Assembly (NCBI RefSeq): GCF_910585425.1
Contig: NZ_CAJUCP010000007.1
Location: 1 to 64,000, forward strand
Direction of reading: 5' to 3'
Length of the DNA: 64,000 nucleotides
DNA from: an uncultured Acetatifactor sp.
GTDB lineage: Bacteria > Bacillota > Clostridia > Lachnospirales > Lachnospiraceae
In this document: positions 37,017-46,126 of the stretch, piece by piece
How positions within the stretch are numbered: the stretch's first letter is position 1
Layout: every line of letters starts with the position of its first letter
The notes under the pieces: model-generated
What the model saw: only the letters and a program-made list of their open reading frames with translations
Told to the model about the DNA's origin: nothing
Database searches by the model: none
Made by a program: the position numbers and the translations under genes

Positions 37017-37102
37017 CCTGATGATGGAGGGCAGTGCGGGCTGAGCTGGAACATGATGCTTCAGAAGCGGGAGATATTCCGGGACTGCTTTGACGGAGTA
37101 AA
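37017..37102 (+). pseudogene. fragment of a tag-like DNA glycosylase gene
   Basis: The plus frame reads QCGLSWNMMLQKREIFRDCF then DGV, matching the intact Tag (QCGLNWNMMIQKREIFRECF). An upstream LMME fits after a one-base shift. About 28 codons only, at the 3' side of repeat copy A. Confidence 0.75.
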
Positions 37103-37105
37103 AAA

Positions 37106-37948
37106 TCATACCGGCCTCCGCAGCGGGCACTTCGACATAGCCACCTTCCCCGCCAGCCCTTCCAGTCCATTGTCCCGCAGGTAATCCTGCAGGATCGACC
37201 TGGACTGGGTGGATTCCGGCCCGATGATGATCTCCGGCACCAGCTCCTCCAGCCCTATCCCGATCTTCCCGCACATGCCCATCAGATCCAGGGGATAGTA
37301 TTTCTTGATCCGCTCCGTGGTGATATGATAGCATGGCTCCACCTCGAAGTATTCCTTCACGAAGGGAGAGACCACCAGCCTTACCTCCCGCTCCGAGAGA
37401 AACGAAGGATGCTTGAAGGCAGCGGAGCAGCTCCAGGCGTAGTTCATGGCCTTCTTGATGTCCGGGTTCGTCAGGGACAGCTCCTTCCCCCGCTTCACCA
37501 GACGGTAGAACACCCCGGTCAGGTTATGGCCGGCCATATCGTCCTGATAGAACACGGTCTGGAGGGACAGGGCCCCTGTGGCCATCCTCTCCAGATACCT
37601 GCCCTGGAAAGCGATGCACACGCCCCTGCCCCGGTTCCCGTACCGCTCCCACTGGGCCGCGTCGTCCCGGTGGAGGGAGAAACAGGCCGCGTAGGCGGAG
37701 TAGTAGAATTCCTTCTTCAGCTCCTCCTGGAAAAGCTCCCGCACCTGCCCGGCCCGTTCCCGGTCCCCTTCCTCCTCCAGGCGCTTCGCCACCGCATCGC
37801 ACAGGCCGTCCATAAAGTAACGCATTTCCGCGGCATCGTTCATATTCAGCACATTGTTCACCCGCAGCTGGGCATGGTGGAGCATGCCGTCCAGCGCCTG
37901 GTAGTCCGTATAGTGATAGAGGATGTGGTTCTCGTATTCCTTTTCCAT
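37106..37948 (-). CDS. DUF2971 family protein
   Basis: 280 residues. DUF2971 signatures: ILYHYTDYQALDGMLHHAQL and NVLNMNDAAEMRYFMDGL at the N terminus, YAACFSLHRDDAAQWERYGN and GVCIAFQGRYL, then a C-terminal SEREVRLVVSP. Biochemical role unknown; the family appears in host-phage and stress contexts in some genomes. No membrane segments. It lies 56 bp beyond the lacI-type gene and reads in the same direction; its 3' end abuts a tag fragment. Confidence 0.85.
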   Translation of the reverse strand: MEKEYENHILYHYTDYQALDGMLHHAQLRVNNVLNMNDAAEMRYFMDGLCDAVAKRLEEEGDRERAGQVRELFQEELKKEFYYSAYAACFSLHRDDAAQWERYGNRGRGVCIAFQGRYLERMATGALSLQTVFYQDDMAGHNLTGVFYRLVKRGKELSLTNPDIKKAMNYAWSCSAAFKHPSFLSEREVRLVVSPFVKEYFEVEPCYHITTERIKKYYPLDLMGMCGKIGIGLEELVPEIIIGPESTQSRSILQDYLRDNGLEGLAGKVAMSKCPLRRPV

Positions 37949-38004
37949 GTAAGGTATCCCCTTCTCCCGTGGCTTTTCCGTAATATGCTATAGTATGCCG
38001 CATT

Positions 38005-39039
38005 TTACCCCCGCAATACGGAATCCCGGTATATCACCGGCGGGTTCACATAAGTCAGCTCATAGGGCGCGTCCCCATGCTCCATGCGGTAGACGATCTG
38101 CATGGCCAGGCGCTTCCCCAGCACCCCGGTCTGCACCTCCGCCGTGGTGATCAGCTTGCCCACGGCATACTCGTCCCGTCCGTCATACCCCGTCACCACG
38201 ATTCCCTCCGGAATCCGTTCCCTGTGCTCCGCAAAGTAGAGCTGCATGGTATGGGCGATGAAATCGCTGGCGCAGATGAAGGCGTCCGGCAGCCTTTCCA
38301 GGGAATCCAGAAAGCCGTTTATCTCCCTGCTATAAGAAAAGATGCCGATCCGGCCCGTGAGGCACAGCTCCTTCTCCACAAGCAGTCCATGGTCTTCCAT
38401 GCATCGACAGAACCCCTCAAAGCGGTCATAGTTCGTGCGGGCATACTGGATATCCCCCACGAATCCGATTCTCTTCAATCCCCTCTCCACCACGGATTTC
38501 GTGATCTGGTACGTGCTGTGGAAGCCCTCCAGCAGGACCAGGTCCCCCTGCAGCTCCCCGAACTGGATTTCCGGCACGGTATCCAGGAATACCTTCGGAA
38601 TGCTCAGCTGGCTGATCTGCCCTATCATCCGCTTGTCGTACACATTCAGGACAATAGCCCCCTGCACCGTCCCGTTGGACAATACGGATGGCATCCTGAA
38701 ATCCTCGGAATAGTTGGACGGCACATAGGTATACATGAGATTCACATTGTGGCGGGACAGCTCCTGGGCCGCCCGATGTATGATGGTGGTCCAGAAAGTG
38801 GACGAGTTGGGCCTGGACACGATCAAGGAGACGTTCTTCTCCAGAACCCCGTCGTCAACCTCCGCAAGCCCCTTCGTATAGCCCAGCTCCTTTGCCTTTA
38901 GCAGAACCTTTTCGCGAACGCTTGCAGACACATTTGTATAGTTGTTGAATACCTTCCACACGGTGACCCGCGATATCCCCAATGCATCGGCGATATCCTG
39001 CATCGTTACTTTGTTCATAGATTTCTTCTCTCTTGCCAT
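38005..39039 (-). CDS. LacI-family transcription regulator of glycan locus
   Basis: 344 residues. N-terminal HTH VTMQDIADALGISRVTVWKVF with a hinge helix at VREKVLLKAKELGY, followed by a periplasmic-binding-like effector domain (~60-340). ATG at 39039 or the in-frame ATG at 39018 (AGAGAAG site) could be the start. A promoter is visible. Genes on either side are glycan-utilisation enzymes and transport, so it likely senses a liberated sugar. Possible operators with TTGTTAA-like cores lie upstream and at 45796-45820. Confidence 0.9.
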   Translation of the reverse strand: MAREKKSMNKVTMQDIADALGISRVTVWKVFNNYTNVSASVREKVLLKAKELGYTKGLAEVDDGVLEKNVSLIVSRPNSSTFWTTIIHRAAQELSRHNVNLMYTYVPSNYSEDFRMPSVLSNGTVQGAIVLNVYDKRMIGQISQLSIPKVFLDTVPEIQFGELQGDLVLLEGFHSTYQITKSVVERGLKRIGFVGDIQYARTNYDRFEGFCRCMEDHGLLVEKELCLTGRIGIFSYSREINGFLDSLERLPDAFICASDFIAHTMQLYFAEHRERIPEGIVVTGYDGRDEYAVGKLITTAEVQTGVLGKRLAMQIVYRMEHGDAPYELTYVNPPVIYRDSVLRG

Positions 39040-39059
39040 ACCGTTGTATCTTTATCCCC

Positions 39060-39088
39060 ATTTTAACATATTTAACTTTTCTTAGCAA
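39060..39088 (-). promoter_or_regulatory. lacI-type gene promoter
   Basis: Minus strand TTGCTA, 17 bp, TAAAAT, 20 bp before the ATG. TTGTTA-like motifs lie just upstream (39092-39112) and may mediate autoregulation. Confidence 0.65.
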
Positions 39089-39213
39089 CAGCTTTAACAA
39101 TACTAACAAAATTGAGCAAAAAATGCGGCCTTACCGGCATATTCGCCAGGTCTGGCCGCATCTTGTCATCTCATTCTGCCGTACCGGCCATTACCTCCCG
39201 CAGGACGCCGCCG

Positions 39214-40617
39214 TCATCTCAGACAGAACACCCTGGCAATCGGCGCTTTTCCGTCCCCGCTCTGTTCCAGTGTCACATAGAAGCCATCCGCTTCTCTCTC
39301 CACGGATACGACCCTCTCGTCCCCCATAGCCGTGACCTCCCGGAATTCTCCGGTATAGGGAATCCAGACCCTGTCCTCCACAGGCCCGTCCTCGCTCTCG
39401 AAGCCCTGGATGGCGTAGACAGTGCCGTCCTTCTGGGTGAAGCCGATGCCGTCCTTCTTGTAGGGCGCGCACACCCGGGTGCCGTATATGGCCTCGCCGT
39501 ACCTGCCCAGCCACTCTCCCATGCCCTTCAGGGTCCGAACCGCGCCCTCCGGCAGCCGTCCGTCGGGCTGGGGCCCTACGTTGATGGCCAGGTTCCCGCC
39601 CTTCACCACGATGTCGATCAGGAGGTTGATCACCTCCCTGGGGGACTTGTAGGCATCCTCATACCGGAAGGAGAAGCTGGTGCCCAAGGTGATGCAGCTC
39701 TCCCAGGGAATGGAAAGGGGCTCATCCGGCACGCACTGCTCCGGCGTCACGTAGTTCTCGTAAGGCCCGCCGATCGTCCTGTCCGCGCAGAGCATACCCG
39801 GCTGGATCATGCGGATTTCCTCGATCACCTCGCCCAGGCGGATGTCCTGGCCGTTCCCGGGATGCACCCAGCCCGCGTCGAACCACATGGCGTCCAGCTT
39901 TCCGTAGTTCGTCCCCAGCTCCCTGATCTGGTTCTGGGTGAAGGTCACGAACCGCTCCCACTCCTCGGGATTCTCCTTAGGGTCGTAGGAGGGACCCCTG
40001 TACTTGAATTTCCCCCTGGGGGTGTCGTCCTTCCAGTAGCTGTCCACATGCCAGTCCGCCTTGGAGAAATAGGCGGAGATGCCGATCCCCCGCTTGCGGA
40101 AGGACTCAAATAAATGGGCGCAGATGTCCGCGTACTTGTGGGTGTGGAAGGGGCAGTCCGGTGCCGTTATCTTATAATCGGAATACTGTGTATCCCACAT
40201 GCAGAACCCATCGTGGTGCTTGGTGGTGAAGAGGACATAGCGCATGCCCGCCTCTTTGGCCAGGTCGGCCCATTTCTCCGGCTCGAACCGCAGGGGGTTG
40301 AAGGTCCTGTTCAGGCCGAAATACTCCTCCTTGAACTCCTCCCCTGTCACCTCCCAGTCGATGCCGCCCCTGGACCAGTCCGCGTCCCCGTCGCTCAGGG
40401 CCCAGGACTCCACCACGCCCAGCTGGGAATAGGGGCCCCAGTGCATCATCAGGCCCAGCTTCTGGTCCCGGAACCACTCCAGTTTCTTCAGCACCTTGGG
40501 ATCCTCAGGCCATACATAGGCCTCCTCCGTGCTGTAATTGTGGACACCGTCCACTACCATGTCCTCCGCGGCCTGCCCTTCCTCCAGGGCCTCCCCGTTC
40601 TGTAGCACTTCTTCCAT
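39214..40617 (-). CDS. alpha-L-fucosidase, GH29
   Basis: 467 residues. GH29 core: LGLMMHWGPYSQLG near the N terminus, VLFTTKHHDGFCMWDTQYS, and the nucleophile region LDAMWFDAGWV near residue 225. A C-terminal beta-sandwich (~370-467) follows. No signal peptide, so intracellular. An ATG at 40617 and a TTG at 40623 are both in reach of the GGAGGC site; ATG is chosen. It is part of the locus with GH130 and the ABC importer and would remove fucose from imported glycans. The ribosome site lies within a stable hairpin (see 40628-40661). Confidence 0.9.
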   Translation of the reverse strand: MEEVLQNGEALEEGQAAEDMVVDGVHNYSTEEAYVWPEDPKVLKKLEWFRDQKLGLMMHWGPYSQLGVVESWALSDGDADWSRGGIDWEVTGEEFKEEYFGLNRTFNPLRFEPEKWADLAKEAGMRYVLFTTKHHDGFCMWDTQYSDYKITAPDCPFHTHKYADICAHLFESFRKRGIGISAYFSKADWHVDSYWKDDTPRGKFKYRGPSYDPKENPEEWERFVTFTQNQIRELGTNYGKLDAMWFDAGWVHPGNGQDIRLGEVIEEIRMIQPGMLCADRTIGGPYENYVTPEQCVPDEPLSIPWESCITLGTSFSFRYEDAYKSPREVINLLIDIVVKGGNLAINVGPQPDGRLPEGAVRTLKGMGEWLGRYGEAIYGTRVCAPYKKDGIGFTQKDGTVYAIQGFESEDGPVEDRVWIPYTGEFREVTAMGDERVVSVEREADGFYVTLEQSGDGKAPIARVFCLR

Positions 40618-40627
40618 AATCAATGAT

Positions 40628-40661
40628 GCCTCCGGAAGGCAATGCCTTTCCCGCCGGAGGC
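40628..40661 (-). promoter_or_regulatory. hairpin covering the GH29 ribosome-binding site
   Basis: GCCTCCGG at 40628-40635 pairs with CCGGAGGC at 40654-40661; a second, nested AAGGCAATGCCTT palindrome lies in the loop. In the transcript GGAGGC of the first arm is the ribosome site, so folding would hide it. Confidence 0.55.
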
Positions 40662-40682
40662 TTCCTCCACTTTCTTATAATA

Positions 40683-40708
40683 TATACTGCTTAACGATTT
40701 CACTTGCC
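40683..40708. repeat. 26-bp TATACTGC repeat
   Basis: Exact inverted match of 35091-35116, within the leader of the GH29 gene. Confidence 0.85.
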
Positions 40709-40812
40709 GCTTCCCCCGCTTTTTACGGATGCATGTCAGGCTTGTTCTGGATGGCCCGCGCGCAGCTGCAGGGGCGACCATGACTCATAGTCTCATATCA
40801 TTCCATTTCCGC

Positions 40813-41805
40813 TCAGATCAGCGGATATTTCTTCATCCAGCCCATCAGCTCGTCCACCGTGGTGAAGGCCAGGCCTGTCACCGTGTCGGCGCAGCCGTAG
40901 TAGATGGCGATGCGCCCGGTCTCCGCGTCCGTCAGCGCCGCGCAGGGGAACACCACATTGGGCACGTCACCGTTCTGCTCGTAGAGCTCTTCCGGCGCCA
41001 GCAGATAGTATCTGGAGCGCTGCTTCACCTTCCAGGGCTCCTCCAGGTCAAGCAATGCGCAGCCCATGCGGTACACATAGCCGCTGCAGGTGCGGAGCAC
41101 GCCGTGGTAGATCAGGAGCCACCCCTCGTCCGTCTCGATGGGGCAGGGGCCGGGGCCGATCTTCATGGACTGCCATGCGGAGAAGTCCCCGCCGTAGGTA
41201 CCCATGACGAACCTGTGGTGTCCCCAGTACTCCAGGTCAGGGCTCTGGCTTAAGAAGATGTCGCCGAAGGGCGTATGTCCCGTGTCGCTGGGCCTGGACA
41301 GCATCATGTAGCGGCCGTTTATCTTCCTGGGGAAGAGCACGCCGTTCCTGTTGTAGGGCAGGAAAGCATTCTCCAGCTGATAGAATGTCTTGAAGTCAAA
41401 GGTGTAGCCAACGCCGATGGTGGGGCCGTGATAGCCGTTGCACCAGGTCACATAGTAGCGGTCCTCGATCCACACCACCCTGGGGTCGTAACGGTACTCC
41501 CGCTTCGTCACCTCAGGATCCTCGCCCACGAAGGTGATCGGCTCATGGCTGATGTCCCAGTGGATGGCATCCTTGCTGAAGCCCACGAAGATGTCCATGC
41601 TCACGGACATGCTGTCGCAGCGGAAGACCCCTGCGTAGCCGTCCCCGAAGGGCACCACCGCGCTGTTGAAGATGCTGTTGGAAATGGGAGTGTCATGTCT
41701 GCCTATGATCGGATTCTGGGAATAGCGCCATACGGGCTTGTCGAATCCTTCGGGCTTCTCCTGCCAGGGTATCCCCGGCAGAGCATTTCCAATGATTTTG
41801 CTCAT
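40813..41805 (-). CDS. GH130 glycoside phosphorylase
   Basis: 330 residues. GH130 enzymes phosphorolyse beta-mannosides. The five-bladed propeller pattern is visible: FNSAVVPFGDGYAGVFRCD, YDPRVVWIEDRYYVTWCNG, FPRKINGRYMMLSRPSDTGH, KIGPGPCPIETDEGWLLIYHG, and C-terminal VVFPCAALTDAETGRIAIYYG. An AAGGAGG site precedes the ATG. No secretion signal. With the fucosidases and ABC importer it suggests use of fucosylated, mannose-containing host N-glycans, though linkage specificity cannot be read here. Confidence 0.9.
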   Translation of the reverse strand: MSKIIGNALPGIPWQEKPEGFDKPVWRYSQNPIIGRHDTPISNSIFNSAVVPFGDGYAGVFRCDSMSVSMDIFVGFSKDAIHWDISHEPITFVGEDPEVTKREYRYDPRVVWIEDRYYVTWCNGYHGPTIGVGYTFDFKTFYQLENAFLPYNRNGVLFPRKINGRYMMLSRPSDTGHTPFGDIFLSQSPDLEYWGHHRFVMGTYGGDFSAWQSMKIGPGPCPIETDEGWLLIYHGVLRTCSGYVYRMGCALLDLEEPWKVKQRSRYYLLAPEELYEQNGDVPNVVFPCAALTDAETGRIAIYYGCADTVTGLAFTTVDELMGWMKKYPLI

Positions 41806-41876
41806 AGTATGAACCTCCTTGTCACATTAATATACTCTCGGAATCCCCAGGCTGCTGTTCCCGGGTTTCCTCCATC

Positions 41877-41905
41877 ATTATAATATATTGCGTCTTTCCT
41901 GTGAA
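41877..41905 (-). promoter_or_regulatory. GH130 promoter
   Basis: Minus strand TTCACA, 17 bp, TATAAT, about 70 bp before the ATG. Confidence 0.65.
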
Positions 41906-41984
41906 TCACGTTTTGTCACAAATAGGTTACATCTTACATTAAGCCCTTTACTTGCGGGCTTCTATGAATCCCCGGCATGTTTTG

Positions 41985-42020
41985 GAAAAAAGGGCCGCAG
42001 CCAAGGCTACGACCCTCTTT
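41985..42020 (-). terminator. terminator after solute-binding protein gene
   Basis: Stem GGGTCGTAGCC / GGCTGCGGCCC with a 3-nt loop, then TTTTTT on the minus strand. Confidence 0.8.
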
Positions 42021-42034
42021 CGCTTGCGATACGA

Positions 42035-43735
42035 TTATTCAGCTATGGTCTCAACACCCTTAATTCTCAGGTACTCGTCAAGTCCAAGGCCCTCGAAGCC
42101 TGCCTTGTACTCTTCCCATACCGCATCGTCATTGACATCCTGCTCGCCGGAGATGAACCTTGCCTGATTCTGGCTGAAGTAATCCCTGATGGCGGAAGCA
42201 TACTCGGAGTACATCTCCACGTCATCCTGATTAATCCAGGAAGAAGGAATGACTTCCTTGGTCAGGTTGGGCTCATATGTAGTCTCCACGGCCTTCTTCT
42301 CGTCATAGTTCGGGTTGTCCTCAAGGAACTTGTAGCCGATCGGAAGGAACTTGGGCAGGGACTGAGGCCACAGGTTGGACCAGCCCACCTTTTCCTGGGT
42401 TTCAGCATCCAGTGTATTGACGTCGATTGCACGGTACTGATCCGTTCCCTCCTCCTTGAAGGTCACGACACCCACAGGGCCTCTGTTGCAGCCGATGCCG
42501 TTCTCCAGCTCGAACGCGTTGTCGAACCACCTTGCGATGATTTCGGGATGCTCAGCCTTGTCGGTGATGACAGCCTGTGTCCTGTACACGGAGTTGCCCG
42601 GCGTGTCGCGCAGCCAGATGCCACCGTTCGCGGTGTTCAATACAGGCATGACGTCGAACTCGCTCTTCTCAGGAGACTGAGGGATTCCGGAGAACTCGCT
42701 GGAGCCGTAGGCGATGGATACGCCGTACATGTCCTTGTTGCCCTTGCCCTCCCAGGTAGCGCTGTCCTGGGTGAAGATTTCCTGGTCGATCAGGCCCTTG
42801 GCATACATGCCGCTGAGCCAGCTCAGGCACTCCCTGTACTCGCTGCTCATTGCCGCGTAGACCACCTGCTCGTCCTTCAGGCCAAAGCCGGTCTTGTCCA
42901 TGGGCAGCCCGAAATAGCCGGTCATAGCTTCCAGATGCTTGTTGTTAGGGTCTGCGGAGAAGGGGATTTCATCGGTGGCATCTCCGTTACCGTTGGCATC
43001 CTGCTCCTTGAATGCTGTCAGAACTGCCTCGAACTCCTCTGTAGTGGTAGGCATCTCCATGCCAACGTTCTCCAACCAGCGGCCGTTGATGAAAGGGCTG
43101 TAGCCTACGCTGGTGTCGCCGCACACATAGGGAATCGTATAGATATGTCCGTCGGGCGCGGTCATCTTCTCCCTAACGCCGGGGAGATCCAGAATCTCCA
43201 TGATTCTGGGGCAATACTGCGCAAAGATGTCCTCCAGGGGGATGAACACGCCCTGCTCCACACCGTAGGTCAGGATTTTGGAGTCATCCAGAATCCAGCC
43301 GCCGATTACATCTGCGTAATCACCAGAGTTCAGAGCCAGGTTCATCTTCTCTGTGGCATTCTCATTGGCAAAAATCTGCAAATCTACCTTCACGTTTGTC
43401 TGCTTCTCGAACTCATTCAGCATGTAGAACTCGCCGGTGGAGCTGGAGTCGTCACAGAAGATGGAGAAGGTATAAGCTCCCTCGTCTACGATGGGAAGTC
43501 CCTCCGCATACATAATTCCGTTCACCTTGCCGTCCGCGTCCACCTCTGCGGCCTCCGCGGAGGATTCTCCGTCTGCCGCGTCCCCGGCATCGTCCGCATC
43601 CCCGGCATCATCCGCTTCGCTACCCCCCCTGGATGATTCCGCGTCATTGCCGGAACCGCCATCGCTGCCGCAGCCTGCCAGCGAAGTGACTGACATTGCC
43701 GCCAGCAGCAGTACCGCTACTAACTTTCTTTTCAT
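42035..43735 (-). CDS. sugar ABC transporter solute-binding lipoprotein
   Basis: 566 residues. The ATG at 43735 has an AAGGAGAG site; a longer frame adds 25 residues without one. Signal peptide with lipobox LAGCGSD, an acidic Ala-rich linker (DDAGDADDAGDAAD), then a large family-1 extracellular solute-binding domain (LplA-like, ~500 residues, FNTADGGI-like and WRDTPGNSVYRTQAV). It delivers oligosaccharide to the two permeases immediately upstream. A terminator follows. Confidence 0.9.
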   Translation of the reverse strand: MKRKLVAVLLLAAMSVTSLAGCGSDGGSGNDAESSRGGSEADDAGDADDAGDAADGESSAEAAEVDADGKVNGIMYAEGLPIVDEGAYTFSIFCDDSSSTGEFYMLNEFEKQTNVKVDLQIFANENATEKMNLALNSGDYADVIGGWILDDSKILTYGVEQGVFIPLEDIFAQYCPRIMEILDLPGVREKMTAPDGHIYTIPYVCGDTSVGYSPFINGRWLENVGMEMPTTTEEFEAVLTAFKEQDANGNGDATDEIPFSADPNNKHLEAMTGYFGLPMDKTGFGLKDEQVVYAAMSSEYRECLSWLSGMYAKGLIDQEIFTQDSATWEGKGNKDMYGVSIAYGSSEFSGIPQSPEKSEFDVMPVLNTANGGIWLRDTPGNSVYRTQAVITDKAEHPEIIARWFDNAFELENGIGCNRGPVGVVTFKEEGTDQYRAIDVNTLDAETQEKVGWSNLWPQSLPKFLPIGYKFLEDNPNYDEKKAVETTYEPNLTKEVIPSSWINQDDVEMYSEYASAIRDYFSQNQARFISGEQDVNDDAVWEEYKAGFEGLGLDEYLRIKGVETIAE

Positions 43736-43819
43736 AATAACACTCTCCTTTTCTTTTTTATACCAAGCGGCCTTCACCGCCTCGATACCATATCTTTTTG
43801 CTCGTTTCATATCTGACCA

Positions 43820-44749
43820 TCAACCCTTTACGGATCCGATCATGACGCCCTTGACGAAATGCCTCTGGATGAAAGGATACAACACCAGCACAGGGATACT
43901 GCTTATGATGATCAGGGAATACTTCATCAGCTCCACCAGCTCCTTCTTGGCGTTCAGGGCTTCCCTGGCCTCCGGTGTGCTGGCCGCCTGCTGCAGCGCC
44001 GCCTCGTTGGTGATCAGGATGCTGCGCAGCACCAGCTGCAGCGGGAACTTATTCTGGTCGGACATGTAGATCAATGCGGAGAAGTATGAGTTCCAGTGGC
44101 CCACGCCATAGTACAGCACCATGATGGCCGTGATGGCTCCCGACAGGGGGAGGGCAATCTGGAAGAAGAACCTGCCCTGTGTACAACCGTCAATCTCCGC
44201 CGCCTCATAGAGCTCCTCCGAAATATTGGACTTGAAGAAAGTCCTGGCCACGATCATGTTGTACACGCTCAGGGAGCCGGGAAGGATCAGGGCCCACATG
44301 GTGTCCAGGAGTCCGCATGCCTGCACTACCAGGTAGGTAGGAATCAGGCCGCCCCCGAAGAACATGGTGATGACGTAGAATATGGTGACGATTTTCTTGC
44401 CGGAGAACCTGTCTCTGGACAGCGCGTAGGCTGTGGGCAGGGTCACCGCCAGGTTCACCAGCACACCGCACACCGTGTACAGCACGGAATTGAAGAAGCT
44501 GCGCACAATCAGTTTGTCCTCGAACACTTCCAGGTAGCCTCTGAAGGTGAGCCCCACGGGGTGCCATACCACCTGGCCGCCGGATACGGCCTTGGGATCG
44601 CTGATGGAGGATATGATGACCCACCACAGCGGATATGCCACGATCAGCAGCAGCGCGGTAAGGATGATGAAGATGATCGTATCGAAAATCACATCTTCCT
44701 TACAGCGGCGTATATTTTTTTCCACTTCGATTTCTCTCTCTTTTTTCAT
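43820..44749 (-). CDS. sugar ABC permease, YtcP type
   Basis: 309 residues, six membrane segments. EAA loop is EAAEIDGCTQGRFFFQIALP near residue 215. N-terminal EREIEVEKNIRRCKEDVIFD then a first TM helix. Pairs with the upstream permease. No ATPase gene is in the locus, so it probably shares a housekeeping MsmK-type ATPase. Confidence 0.9.
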   Translation of the reverse strand: MKKEREIEVEKNIRRCKEDVIFDTIIFIILTALLLIVAYPLWWVIISSISDPKAVSGGQVVWHPVGLTFRGYLEVFEDKLIVRSFFNSVLYTVCGVLVNLAVTLPTAYALSRDRFSGKKIVTIFYVITMFFGGGLIPTYLVVQACGLLDTMWALILPGSLSVYNMIVARTFFKSNISEELYEAAEIDGCTQGRFFFQIALPLSGAITAIMVLYYGVGHWNSYFSALIYMSDQNKFPLQLVLRSILITNEAALQQAASTPEAREALNAKKELVELMKYSLIIISSIPVLVLYPFIQRHFVKGVMIGSVKG

Positions 44750-44765
44750 GTTCTCACCCCCCTGC

Positions 44766-45713
44766 CTAGAATAAGCTCGTGCCGGACATCTTATCTGCCG
44801 CCTTATTGACGATTATGAGGATTACCAGATTGACCATTGTATTGAACAGGCCGATAGCGGACGAGTAGGACATATTGTTGTCGATCATACCGACCTTGTA
44901 CACGTAGGTGGAGATGATTTCCGAAACCGATGTGTTCAGGTCGTTCTGCAGTGCAAAGGCTTTCTCAAATCCGATGGAAAGGATGCTGCCGCAGCTCAAA
45001 ATCAACTGGATCGTAGCCGTGGGCAGGATCGACGGGAAATCGATATAGCGTATGATCTGGAACTTGGTGGCGCCGTCGCATTTCGCCGCCTCGTGCAGCT
45101 CCGGGCTGATGCCGGACAGCGCCGCGAAATAGATGACGGAGCTCCATCCCATGCCCTGCCATACACCGGACCAGACATACAGATGTCTCCAGTACTCTTT
45201 CTTTGCCATGAAGTTGATCGCTTCCCCGCCAAAGCTCTTGATCACGGTGTTGATGATACCCACGCTGGGCGACAGGAACAGAATCAACATACCGCACATG
45301 ACGATGGTGGAGATGAAGTTCGGCGCGTATGTAATGGTCTGGATTACCTTCCGGTATCTCTTATGCCGGAATGCGTTGAGCATCAGCGCCAGTAGGATCG
45401 GGATAGGGAAGGATACGATCAGGCCGTAGATGCTCAGGATTAATGTGTTCGTCACTGTCCTCACGAAATACGGCGAATCGATGAAGCGCTGGAAATAGCG
45501 CAGCCCTACCCATGGGCTCCCCCAGACTCCCTGCTTGGCGTTGAACCTGCGGAACGCGATCTGCACGCCGTACATGGGAATGTAGCTGAAAATGAAGGTC
45601 AGGATGATTCCCGGGATACAGAACGTCCACAGTGACCAGTCCTTCTTCAGTGTCTCCAGAAAACTACGCTTTCTGGGTTGGATGGAACCTGTTTGTTTTC
45701 CTTTCGTTTTCAT
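44766..45713 (-). CDS. sugar ABC permease, LplB type
   Basis: 315 residues, six membrane segments. EAA loop HEAAKCDGATKFQIIRYIDF near residue 205. The ATG at 45713 has an AGGGGTG site. First gene of the permease-permease-binding protein operon; preceded by a consensus promoter and operator-like palindrome. Confidence 0.9.
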   Translation of the reverse strand: MKTKGKQTGSIQPRKRSFLETLKKDWSLWTFCIPGIILTFIFSYIPMYGVQIAFRRFNAKQGVWGSPWVGLRYFQRFIDSPYFVRTVTNTLILSIYGLIVSFPIPILLALMLNAFRHKRYRKVIQTITYAPNFISTIVMCGMLILFLSPSVGIINTVIKSFGGEAINFMAKKEYWRHLYVWSGVWQGMGWSSVIYFAALSGISPELHEAAKCDGATKFQIIRYIDFPSILPTATIQLILSCGSILSIGFEKAFALQNDLNTSVSEIISTYVYKVGMIDNNMSYSSAIGLFNTMVNLVILIIVNKAADKMSGTSLF

Positions 45714-45758
45714 ATGTTCACCCCTTTGCATATTTTGAGTGGCATAGCACCTGTGTCT

Positions 45759-45788
45759 ATTGTATGATTTTAATAATCAAAATGTCAA
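45759..45788 (-). promoter_or_regulatory. promoter of glycan ABC operon
   Basis: Minus strand TTGACA, 18 bp, TACAAT, 45 bp before the permease ATG. Close to consensus. Confidence 0.75.
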
Positions 45789-45795
45789 GATGAAT

Positions 45796-45820
45796 TTAAC
45801 AAAAATTTTCTTTTTGTTAA
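45796..45820. promoter_or_regulatory. perfect palindrome, candidate LacI operator
   Basis: TTAACAAAAA, 5-bp spacer, TTTTTGTTAA. Ends 7 bp upstream of the -35 box of the ABC operon. GTTAAC also occurs before the divergent CBM9-like gene near 46006. The rest of the 400-bp divergent gap is AT-rich with no other clear signal. Confidence 0.6.
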
Positions 45821-46126
45821 TTATATGAAAAATTACTGTATCTTTTTTCTAAAATCGGGCCGTTTTTTTGTATATATTATCCAAAGCATTTTTTCCCGAT
45901 TTCGATTTCGGCTCGGTTTCAGTCTTATATTCTGCCAATTTGCCCTATTTTCGGTAAATGACGAAAAGGAATCGGACAGTTTCCTGTGTGATTGCCTTTA
46001 ATATTTTGTTAACTTACTTTACAATAGAAGGTAGTGGGTTTACTTCTCTCTGCCTCAATGGTATAATGCTGACACGCAAGGTCATATCCACAGGATGCAG
46101 GACCAAAAGAAAGAGAGGACGCATAT

